NCBI RefSeq assembly: GCF_947495275.1
Contig: NZ_CANLYL010000001.1
Coordinates: 248,001-312,000 of the forward strand
Direction of reading: 5' to 3'
DNA: 64,000 nt
Source: an uncultured Roseobacter sp.
GTDB lineage: Bacteria; Pseudomonadota; Alphaproteobacteria; Rhodobacterales; Rhodobacteraceae
Shown: positions 1-6,347 of the stretch, piece after piece
Layout of the letters: the number at the start of each line of letters is the position of its first letter
Numbering within the stretch: the first letter of the stretch is position 1
Notes under the pieces: generated by a model
What the model saw: the letters and a program-made list of their open reading frames with translations, nothing else
Databases searched by the model: none
Told to the model about the DNA's origin: nothing
Position numbers and translations under genes: made by a program

Positions 1-129
1 TCTATTTATCTTTCGTCCAAACTGACCGAAACGTAACAATCTTCTGTTGATAACCACATTGCTGACACTTCAAAGCCCGATTCTGTTGAGATGCTCTGTC
101 GGGGGAACGCTATCTTCGGAGATTCACAA

Positions 130-858
130 GTGGCCATTATAGAAAAGCGCACTGAACCTTTGGTTCAATCGGACCAACCCTGCAAGACGCAGGATGGCTA
201 CACCCTATATCGCCGAGCTAGTCGTTGGCCGAGCGGCGCGAAGGGTGGTAAATTTGCCAGCGGCATACTGGCTCTGGCAATGGCGACCATGCTGACAGGT
301 CTGACCGCGAGCCACGCCGAGGCATCTTCCAGTAGCAAATTCCTCGTTCCGCAAAAGTCGATCAATGCACCAGCGGGTTTCACCGGAATCTGCGCGAAAT
401 ACAATTGGGTGTGTGCACAATCGGCGAGCAGCAATTTGAGCGCGAACGAAACATTGCGCCTGGCAAAAGCGATCAATCGGCAGGTAAACCGTCAGGTACG
501 TCAGATAGACGATCAGGCCCAATACGGTCGCGAAGAACTTTGGACGTTGCCGACAGCGCGAGGTGGCGATTGCGAAGACCTCGTGCTTCTGAAAAAGAAA
601 ATGCTGCTGGAACGCGGGGTACCATCCGAGGACCTTCTGATAGCAACAGTTCTGGACCACAAGCTCAGAAGTCATGCGGTACTGGTGCTTCGGACCGCAA
701 GCGGCGATCTGGTTTTGGACAGTCTCAAGAACAAGATCGTACCCTGGAAGCAAACCGGCTACACTTTCCTGAAACTCCAAAATCCCAATTCGCTGAACCA
801 ATGGCAGGCAGTGCTGGCTGGCGGCGTGATCAAGGATCGCCCAACCGCTTCGCGCTAG
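130..858 (+). CDS. Transglutaminase-like cysteine peptidase (BTLCP family)
   Basis: Probable secreted or membrane-anchored bacterial transglutaminase-like cysteine proteinase, the family that includes LapG-type periplasmic proteases. With a GTG start at 130 the protein has 242 residues. A hydrophobic stretch near residues 43-58 looks like a signal or anchor. The GGDCEDLV motif puts the catalytic Cys near 148, followed by His near 182 (SHAVLV) and Asp near 197. The GTG start is preferred because GGAG lies 8 nt upstream; an in-frame ATG at 91 has no good ribosome site. No LapD- or LapA-like partner gene is nearby, so the substrate is unknown. A strong hairpin terminator follows. Confidence 0.8.
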   Translation: MAIIEKRTEPLVQSDQPCKTQDGYTLYRRASRWPSGAKGGKFASGILALAMATMLTGLTASHAEASSSSKFLVPQKSINAPAGFTGICAKYNWVCAQSASSNLSANETLRLAKAINRQVNRQVRQIDDQAQYGREELWTLPTARGGDCEDLVLLKKKMLLERGVPSEDLLIATVLDHKLRSHAVLVLRTASGDLVLDSLKNKIVPWKQTGYTFLKLQNPNSLNQWQAVLAGGVIKDRPTASR

Positions 859-924
859 TCTTGAGTAATGATCAGTTCCAACGAGCAAAATTTGTCGCGC
901 AAAAAGAACTGGGAGGCGTAAACC

Positions 925-954
925 AAAAAAGGACCTTCAAGGGAAGGTCCTTTT
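925..954 (+). terminator. Rho-independent terminator after the BTLCP gene
   Basis: A perfect 11-bp stem, AAAAGGACCTT (927-937) with AAGGTCCTTTT (944-954), encloses a 6-nt loop and ends in four T residues. It lies between two convergent genes, so it may also stop transcription of the GDDGP gene from the other strand, where the A-run becomes a T-run. Confidence 0.85.
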
Positions 955-1010
955 GAGTGCCTCGAAGGCTGGTTCATCGAAGCAACAATTGGTTGCCGGC
1001 GGTCCCGGGT

Positions 1011-1439
1011 TTATCCGAGAAAATCACCGGGGCCATCATCGCCGGGGCCGTCATCGCCCGGACCATCATCACCAGGCCCATCATCGCCCGGCCCGTCATC
1101 GCCGGGGCCGTCATCGCCCGGACCATCATCACCGGGAGGGTTGCCGCCACCTGGTCCGTTGTCGTCACCGCGGTCAACTTCGTTATCATTGTCGTCGTCA
1201 ATAGCAGCGGTCGCTGCCTCGACCAAAGCCAATGCCGCATCAGGGCAGGAATCAAACATCCGTTCCAGAATTTCAGCGTAGTCAGCGCGGCGGGTGATCC
1301 GCGTTCGAATGTACTCAGGAACAGTTTCCAACTGACATACGTCAAATTCTTTTGCTACTGAAATAGTTGGTAGGGTTGAACCAAAGGCAGAAAAAGCTGC
1401 CAGTGCGAGAGTCATTTTGATCGATGCAGAGTATTTCAT
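1011..1439 (-). CDS. Small secreted protein with GDDGP repeat tail
   Basis: Unrecognised 142-residue protein. Residues 1-29 form a typical signal peptide ending near VAKE. A short globular stretch with two cysteines (near 35 and 64) follows. The last third is an acidic, glycine/proline low-complexity tail with seven tandem GDDGP units after a DDDNDNE patch. The start is supported by AGGAG five nt upstream. The acidic tail could bind Ca2+ or act as a flexible spacer, but that is inference only. It shares its strand with the VPLPA-CTERM gene upstream, from which it is separated by about 210 bp full of inverted repeats. Confidence 0.65.
   Translation of the reverse strand: MKYSASIKMTLALAAFSAFGSTLPTISVAKEFDVCQLETVPEYIRTRITRRADYAEILERMFDSCPDAALALVEAATAAIDDDNDNEVDRGDDNGPGGGNPPGDDGPGDDGPGDDGPGDDGPGDDGPGDDGPGDDGPGDFLG
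1023..1140. repeat. 15-bp tandem repeats encoding GDDGP
   Basis: Seven 15-bp units lie in frame within the small secreted protein gene. A 33-bp block at 1041-1073 recurs exactly at 1101-1133, a 60-bp higher-order period (four units). This points to recent unit duplication by slippage or unequal exchange, so copy number may vary between strains. Confidence 0.9.
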
Positions 1440-1462
1440 GTCAACTCCTAGTGTTTAAATAA

Positions 1463-1501
1463 ATCGTTACATCAAAAGGCCATAGGGCCTATCGTTACAT
1501 C
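1463..1501. promoter_or_regulatory. Direct repeats flanking a small palindrome
   Basis: ATCGTTACATC occurs exactly at 1463-1473 and 1491-1501. Between the copies lies AGGCC-ATAG-GGCCT (1477-1490). The cluster is 24-62 nt upstream of the GDDGP gene start, where an operator or promoter would lie. No known regulator motif is recognised. Confidence 0.45.
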
Positions 1502-1517
1502 CTGATGCTTGCGACCG

Positions 1518-1536
1518 TCAGCAAACAGTTTGCTGA
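1518..1536. promoter_or_regulatory. 19-bp palindrome (operator candidate)
   Basis: TCAGCAAAC and GTTTGCTGA form perfect 9-bp arms around a single A. The palindrome is nested in a wider repeat, CCTGAT (1501-1506) with ATCAGG (1542-1547). It lies upstream of the GDDGP gene and downstream of the VPLPA gene. It could be a dimeric repressor site or an RNA hairpin. Confidence 0.4.
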
Positions 1537-1554
1537 GGCTTATCAGGAAACTCG

Positions 1555-1585
1555 CCCGCGCCGTTCCAGAAATTGGAAGCGCGGG
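1555..1585 (-). terminator. GC-rich hairpin after the VPLPA-CTERM gene
   Basis: CCCGCGC (1555-1561) pairs with GCGCGGG (1579-1585), and TTCCA (1564-1568) with TGGAA (1574-1578), leaving a 2-nt bulge and a 5-nt loop. It sits 64 bp past the stop of the minus-strand VPLPA gene. There is no long T-run, so termination is likely but not certain. Confidence 0.5.
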
Positions 1586-1648
1586 CCTTACAGGTGCTTG
1601 CCTGCCATGCTCGACATCCGGAGACCGAATGCCAACATGGCACGAAAT

Positions 1649-2392
1649 TCAAGCGGCCTGCTTTTCCCGGCGGCGCATAACAATAAGGCCACCAAGACCA
1701 CTGATCAGCAGCCACGCGCCCGCAGGCAACGGAACTTCTGAAATACTACCATATACGGCGATTGTGGATGTCCCACCTTCGCGGTTTGTCCAAAAACCGT
1801 TTTCAGAATTGTAGGCGCTGGCGGCACCAGCGTCAAACAAGCTGAAATAGACCGAATCCAGGATGAGGTCTCCGCCAAGATCAACCGGCGCGTCGAACGC
1901 CGATGCGCCCAGAACAAAACCACTGATCTCATCCGGGAATGTCCCGAGCAGCTCGGCCTGTTCTGCGGTCGGTTGACCGTCAGGCGTGTTAGAGATGCTG
2001 AATTCGAAGGATTCATTCAGATCAATGGCGGTCGGGTTCAGAAAGCTCAGAGACAGGCTCACTGTGCTCGACCAGTCGCCACCGGTGCTGAAGTTGGATT
2101 GGTTGTTCCAGGTGATCGTACCCAAAAGGAATTCACCACCCCCGCTCGCATCAAAGGAAAACGGATTTTCGTTGATGGTCAGGGAACTGGAATCTTCAGG
2201 AACGACAACGCCACCACTGGATTGCGCGCCCCAATCCAGACGGTTGGTGTCGGCACCTTCGAAGCGAATGATATTGGTCGCCCCAGTCGGTGCTCCAATC
2301 GTTCCTCCGAAATCTCCTGTGACGGTGCTGGCCTGTGCCAGACTTGAAAGCGCTACTGTCACCGCGCCTGCGAATGCGATATGTTTCATCAT
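1649..2392 (-). CDS. VPLPA-CTERM sorting-domain surface protein
   Basis: 247-residue exported protein. The N-terminus is a signal peptide (cleavage near SLAQA-S). The C-terminus carries VPLPAG, then a hydrophobic helix, then a MRRRE basic end. This is the tripartite VPLPA/PEP-CTERM-type signal recognised by exosortases, which cut near the motif at the membrane. The central region is Ser/Thr/Asp-rich, beta-prone and not recognised. The start at 2392 is chosen because GAGG lies 7 nt upstream and the signal peptide begins there; an upstream in-frame ATG at 2458 adds an unlikely leader. No exosortase gene is in the window. Confidence 0.75.
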   Translation of the reverse strand: MMKHIAFAGAVTVALSSLAQASTVTGDFGGTIGAPTGATNIIRFEGADTNRLDWGAQSSGGVVVPEDSSSLTINENPFSFDASGGGEFLLGTITWNNQSNFSTGGDWSSTVSLSLSFLNPTAIDLNESFEFSISNTPDGQPTAEQAELLGTFPDEISGFVLGASAFDAPVDLGGDLILDSVYFSLFDAGAASAYNSENGFWTNREGGTSTIAVYGSISEVPLPAGAWLLISGLGGLIVMRRREKQAA

Positions 2393-2463
2393 TGTGAACC
2401 TCGAACTAATTAAAATACGCGTCTTCATTTCATCAATTACACACTCACCGCTCCACAATCAAG

Positions 2464-2498
2464 ACAAGGATGTGCCGCATTTCGGCCATTATCCTTGT
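2464..2498. repeat. Inverted repeat ACAAGGAT / ATCCTTGT
   Basis: 8-bp arms at 2464-2471 and 2491-2498, with an inner GCCG/CGGC pairing. Thymine-rich sequence follows on the plus strand. It lies about 75-105 nt upstream of the VPLPA gene start and may be an operator or a terminator-like structure. Confidence 0.4.
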
Positions 2499-2644
2499 TT
2501 GTCGTTTCCTTTACGTCACCTATGCGATCCGTGCCGTTGCATTGAGTGTTCAGAGGAAACGGAAACTGCTCGTCAAGCTGTCGGTGATCGGTGAAAATCC
2601 GCGAAGCAAAGAACCGCATACGATGTTATGGAACACTCCACAAA

Positions 2645-2676
2645 TTATTGAAAATAATAAACTTATTTTCCAATAA
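2645..2676. repeat. AT-rich 13-bp hairpin
   Basis: TTATTG plus AAAATAA (2645-2657) pair with TTATTTT (2663-2669) and CAATAA (2671-2676), with one bulged C. The loop is TAAAC. It is markedly AT-rich against the GC-rich surroundings and could be a nucleoid-protein site or promoter element. Confidence 0.45.
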
Positions 2677-2910
2677 TCCGCCAGATAGAAAGTAAGTATC
2701 TCTGCATCGGTCACGCAAATACTCCGTTTCGCCAGGTGCTCGCGCACCAGCCCGCAGACCCGGCGTTAACGATTTTCACATTTTGTTGCGATGCCCCCAA
2801 AAGTCGTGAAGCCGTTCACTTTTCACATTGAATGCCATGCAAAATCACAAGGGTTTGATCGCCGTTGATACTCTGAAAAATCTGGCCTGCCCCGCTAAAG
2901 AGGGCCCCAG

Positions 2911-2924
2911 TTGATGTAAATCAA
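2911..2924. promoter_or_regulatory. FNR/CRP-type box (TTGAT-N4-ATCAA)
   Basis: TTGATGTAAATCAA is a perfect dyad matching the FNR/FnrL/Dnr consensus TTGAT-N4-ATCAA. Its centre is about 63 bp before the cytochrome c start codon. FnrL-family regulators of Rhodobacterales use such boxes for low-oxygen activation of respiratory genes, so oxygen or NO control of the cytochrome is the natural inference. Confidence 0.75.
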
Positions 2925-2980
2925 CGCAGATCACGTGCGCAAAATCTACAGTTTGTCCAAACCGATCATGAGGTACAAAC

Positions 2981-3370
2981 ATGCGCATTTTTCTCATCAT
3001 AGGCCTGCTTTTGGCAACTTCTGCAACGGCACAAGACCTTCGCGAAGGCAAGAAACTGTACAACTTACATTGCGCCGCCTGCCATGGCGCAGAAGCGGTC
3101 GGCAATGGTCCGATGGCACCTGTATTGCTGGTCCAGCCGGCAAACCTGACGCAGCTTGCTGCCTCCGCTGGCGGCGCGTTTCCGACATATAGGGTGGTCA
3201 AACGTATCGACGGGCGCGACCCATTGGTCAGCCATGGCAGTGAAATGCCCGTCTATGGCTGGTTCTTTGAAGGCAGCGATGTCGCCATTTCAACAGATAG
3301 CGGACAGCCGATCATGACCAGTCAACCCGTGGTCGATCTGGTCAACTGGCTCAAAAGCATTCAGGAGTAA
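2981..3370 (+). CDS. Periplasmic mono-haem cytochrome c
   Basis: 129-residue class I-like cytochrome c exported by a signal peptide (about residues 1-17, cleaved near ATA-Q). The haem-binding CAACH motif is at residues 31-35. A likely distal ligand is Met89 in HGSEMPVYGW. The start has GAGG 7 nt upstream. It stands alone: choV converges from the other strand 8 bp away. The perfect FNR-type box upstream suggests induction under low oxygen, possibly as an electron carrier to a terminal oxidase or a denitrification enzyme. The redox partner cannot be read from the sequence. Confidence 0.85.
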   Translation: MRIFLIIGLLLATSATAQDLREGKKLYNLHCAACHGAEAVGNGPMAPVLLVQPANLTQLAASAGGAFPTYRVVKRIDGRDPLVSHGSEMPVYGWFFEGSDVAISTDSGQPIMTSQPVVDLVNWLKSIQE

Positions 3371-3378
3371 GCCGCAGT

Positions 3379-4410
3379 TCAGGAGGATTGGCGAGGGTCC
3401 AGAATGCGGGCGATGACACCGCTCTTGGTGACCTGCCCCACCAGATCGCCATCCTGCTCAACCCCCAACGGTCCATCGGTCTCCAACAGTTGGCGCATCA
3501 CTGTCTCAACATCCATATCTATGGGAACAGATTGAGCCGTTTTCGCGGCCGTTGGTTCCATGACATCGCTGGCACGCAGAACCCCCAAGGGGTTCATGTG
3601 AGCAACAAAATCGGCCACATAGTCATTCACGGGATTGGAGAAAATCTCCTGCGGGGTGCCGCATTGAACGATACGCCCGCCTTCCATGATGGCAATCCGG
3701 TCGCCCAGTTTGAAGGCTTCGTCCAGATCGTGGCTGACGAATATGATCGTGCGCTGAAGGTCCCGCTGTAAATCCAGCAATTCGTCCTGCAGGCGTGTCC
3801 GTATCAGCGGGTCCAGCGCTGAGAATGGCTCATCCATCAGTAGAATGGGCGCATCGGTTGCAAAGGCACGGGCGAGGCCGACACGCTGCTGCATGCCGCC
3901 CGAAAGTTCTCCAACCTTGCGATGAGCCCAATCGGACAAGCCAACAAGGTCGAGTTGCTTGTCTGCCCGGGCATAGCGGTCTTGTTTGGGAACGTCGGCC
4001 AATTCCAGTCCCAGTGCTACGTTCTCGCGAACCGTTCGCCATGGCAGCAGCCCGAATTGCTGAAATACCATCGACACGCATTCCCGCCTGACACGGCGCA
4101 AATCAGCGGCAGAGCTGTGGGTCACATCGCACGACCATGCGCCATCAAAGACCCGCACGGCCCCCCGAACAACAGGGTTCAATCCGTTGACCGCCCTGAG
4201 CAGGGTCGATTTTCCTGATCCGGACAAGCCCATCAGAACCAGAATCTCTCCCGAGGGGACATCGAGTGAGCAGTTGTGAACGCCCAGCACCTGATCGGTG
4301 GCCTGTTGGACTTCGGCGCGGGATTTGCCCGCATCCATATCGGGCAATGCCTTTTCAGGTGTTTCGCCAAACACAATCGACACATTGTCGAACTCGACGG
4401 CATTTGTCAT
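3379..4410 (-). CDS. choV: Choline ABC transporter ATP-binding protein
   Basis: 343-residue cytoplasmic ATPase of the ProV/OpuAA/ChoV group that powers choline import. Walker A GLSGSGKST is at 61-69, a Q-loop near 117, the signature LSGGMQQ from 169 and Walker B ILLMDEP at 189-195. The C-terminal part after residue 270 resembles a CBS-type regulatory region as in ProV. It overlaps the permease stop by 4 bp (ATGA), indicating translational coupling. The choline rather than betaine assignment rests on the substrate-binding protein of the same operon. Confidence 0.9.
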   Translation of the reverse strand: MTNAVEFDNVSIVFGETPEKALPDMDAGKSRAEVQQATDQVLGVHNCSLDVPSGEILVLMGLSGSGKSTLLRAVNGLNPVVRGAVRVFDGAWSCDVTHSSAADLRRVRRECVSMVFQQFGLLPWRTVRENVALGLELADVPKQDRYARADKQLDLVGLSDWAHRKVGELSGGMQQRVGLARAFATDAPILLMDEPFSALDPLIRTRLQDELLDLQRDLQRTIIFVSHDLDEAFKLGDRIAIMEGGRIVQCGTPQEIFSNPVNDYVADFVAHMNPLGVLRASDVMEPTAAKTAQSVPIDMDVETVMRQLLETDGPLGVEQDGDLVGQVTKSGVIARILDPRQSS

Positions 4411-5243
4411 TTGCGATCCACCCGCAGCATGCGGTCGAGCATGATGGCGACCACCACAATGATGAAACCACTTTCAAATCCCAGAGCCGTGTTTACCTGA
4501 TTAAGCGCGCGCACGACAGGCACGCCCAATCCATCTGCGCCCACAAGCGCCGCGATCACAACCATCGACAGCGACAACATGATGGTCTGGTTCAAGCCGG
4601 CCATGATTTGGGGCAAGGCAAAGGGCAATTCGACCTTCCAGAGTTTTTGCATGGGTGTCGCGCCAAATGCATCCGCAGCCTCCAGCAGTGGCTTCGGGGT
4701 CGTGCTGATCCCCAGGTGGGTCAGCCGAATGGGGGCTGGAACCACAAAAATCACCGTGGCAATCAGCCCAGGCACCATGCCGATACCGAAAAATACGATG
4801 GCCGGGATCAGATAGACAAAGGTCGGGAGCGTCTGCATCAGGTCGAGGACAGGTCGCATCGCCTGGAAGAGCCGTGGCCGGTGCGCTGCTGCAATGCCAA
4901 TGGGCACGCCGATGGCCATGCAGACGACACAGGCCGAAAGCACCAGCGTGATGCTCTCCGTCATCTCTTCCCAGTAGTCTTGGTTAAGAATGAACAGGAA
5001 CCCCAGCACGACGAAGACGCAGACCTTCCAGCTTCTTTGCAGAAACCAAGTCAGGCCCACGAAAACCGCGATGATCAAAAAGGGATGCGGTGTCTGCAGG
5101 AGCCAGAGGATCTGGTCAATCATCCACTCCATGACAACGGCGAGGCCATCAAAGAACCACTCACCATTGGTTTGAAGCCAATCAAAGAACGCCGCCGCAC
5201 TTTTGCCAACAGGTATTTTTGTTTCGGTCAGCCAGTCCAGCAA
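4407..5243 (-). CDS. choW: Choline ABC transporter permease
   Basis: 278-residue inner-membrane permease of the ProW/ChoW family with about six to seven hydrophobic helices. The EAA-like loop is recognisable around EAADAFGATPMQKLWKVELP, the contact site for ChoV. It lies between choX and choV with a 4-bp overlap to choV and 62 bp from choX. The gap to choX contains a hairpin that may lower expression of the membrane and ATPase subunits relative to the binding protein. Confidence 0.9.
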   Translation of the reverse strand: MLDWLTETKIPVGKSAAAFFDWLQTNGEWFFDGLAVVMEWMIDQILWLLQTPHPFLIIAVFVGLTWFLQRSWKVCVFVVLGFLFILNQDYWEEMTESITLVLSACVVCMAIGVPIGIAAAHRPRLFQAMRPVLDLMQTLPTFVYLIPAIVFFGIGMVPGLIATVIFVVPAPIRLTHLGISTTPKPLLEAADAFGATPMQKLWKVELPFALPQIMAGLNQTIMLSLSMVVIAALVGADGLGVPVVRALNQVNTALGFESGFIIVVVAIMLDRMLRVDRK

Positions 5244-5272
5244 TTCATGCCCCCTACCCCGGATCGTCAGTT

Positions 5273-5298
5273 ACTCCGCCCGTGGTTACGAGCGGAGT
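5273..5298 (-). promoter_or_regulatory. Intercistronic hairpin between choX and choW
   Basis: ACTCCGC (5273-5279) pairs with GCGGAGT (5292-5298) in the 62-bp choX-choW gap. Such stem-loops after the first gene of binding-protein operons commonly protect the 5' message or partly terminate, giving excess binding protein. There is no T-run of terminator length. Confidence 0.5.
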
Positions 5299-5305
5299 TT
5301 GGGCC

Positions 5306-6232
5306 TTAGAGGCCGAGTGCGGACTTCACAGCCGCAACACTGTCGCCACCGTCGACGGTCGTCACACCATCGAGCCATGCCATGAAGGCATCGGGGTTGG
5401 ACGAGAGCCATGCTTTGGCGGCATCCGAAGGCTCGGTGCCGTCATTCAGGATCGCGCCCATGATTTCATTTTCCATGGCCAGGGTGAATTTCAGATTGCC
5501 CAGCAGCTTGCCGACATTCGGGCATTCAGCGCTATAGCCCGCGCGGGTGTTTGTGTAGACGGTTGCTCCGCCCAGGTCCGGGCCAAAGAAATCGTCCCCC
5601 CCGGTCAGATAGCCCATTTCAAAATTGGCGTTCATCGGGTGCGGTTCCCAACCGAGAAAGACGATGGGTTCGTCTTTCTTGGACAGTCGTTCCACCTGCG
5701 CCAACATGCCCTGCTCGGAGCTTTCTTTTACCTCGAACCCGCTCAGGCCAAAGGCGTCCGCGTCGATCATGGATTGGATTAGACGATTGCCATCGTTGCC
5801 GGGTTCGATGCCGTAAATCTGCCCGTCAAGCGCGTCCGAATGCTTGGCAATGTCAGAGAAATCCTTGATGCCAAGATCGGTCGCCGCCTTGTTGACAGCC
5901 AGCGTATATTTCGCCCCTTCAAGGTTTTCACGAACGGTATCGACGGTGCCTGCTTCGCGGTAAGGCGCGATATCGCCTTCCATGGTTGGCATCCAGTTGC
6001 CGAGGAAAACATCCACGTCACCTTGCGCCATGGAGGTATAGGTTACCGGAACGGACAGGACCTTGATGTCTGTTTCATAACCCAAAGCATCCAGCACTAC
6101 GGTCGTTGCGGCGGTGGTCGCGGTGATATCGGTCCAACCGACGTCAGAAAAGGTGACCTCGGTACATTGAGCGCCCGCAGCACCCGCCAGCGCCACGAAT
6201 GCCAGCGCGCTTGTTGTCATCTTGAATTTCAT
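5306..6232 (-). CDS. choX: Choline-binding periplasmic protein
   Basis: 308-residue periplasmic solute-binding protein with a signal peptide (about residues 1-21). Every ligand residue I recall from Sinorhizobium meliloti ChoX is present at a constant offset of ten: Trp33, Asp35, Trp80, Tyr109, Asn146 and Trp195, in VGWTDITAT, GNWMP, KYTLA, EPGNDGN and LGWEPHP. These form the aromatic box for the trimethylammonium group. The start at 6232 follows GGGAG by 7 nt; an upstream in-frame ATG at 6262 is less likely. It is the first gene of choXWV. Confidence 0.93.
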   Translation of the reverse strand: MKFKMTTSALAFVALAGAAGAQCTEVTFSDVGWTDITATTAATTVVLDALGYETDIKVLSVPVTYTSMAQGDVDVFLGNWMPTMEGDIAPYREAGTVDTVRENLEGAKYTLAVNKAATDLGIKDFSDIAKHSDALDGQIYGIEPGNDGNRLIQSMIDADAFGLSGFEVKESSEQGMLAQVERLSKKDEPIVFLGWEPHPMNANFEMGYLTGGDDFFGPDLGGATVYTNTRAGYSAECPNVGKLLGNLKFTLAMENEIMGAILNDGTEPSDAAKAWLSSNPDAFMAWLDGVTTVDGGDSVAAVKSALGL

Positions 6233-6347
6233 GAGTGATCTCCCGTTTGGATTTTTTTCCATAGATGCGCAGGTTTAATTGGGCGGTCAAGGCGAAACCA
6301 ACGCCACTTCCCGCGCATCCCGGGGCTGATCACACGTCAACGCCAGA

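Larger units (their letters stand above)
2393..2980. other. Intergenic regulatory gap (588 bp), AT-rich in places
   Basis: No convincing gene is seen. The gap carries the divergent promoters of the VPLPA gene and the cytochrome c gene, two long inverted repeats (2464-2498 and 2645-2676) and an FNR-type box at 2911-2924. The short reading frames here lack ribosome sites and family features. Confidence 0.6.

Noticed and set aside
1023-1140. CRISPR-like array from regular repeats
   Set aside because: The units are contiguous 15-bp codon repeats in frame within a coding region, with no spacers and no cas genes nearby.
4266-5309. 347-codon plus-strand frame over the choline transporter
   Set aside because: Antisense to choV and choW; composition is rich in His, Arg and Gln with no family features.
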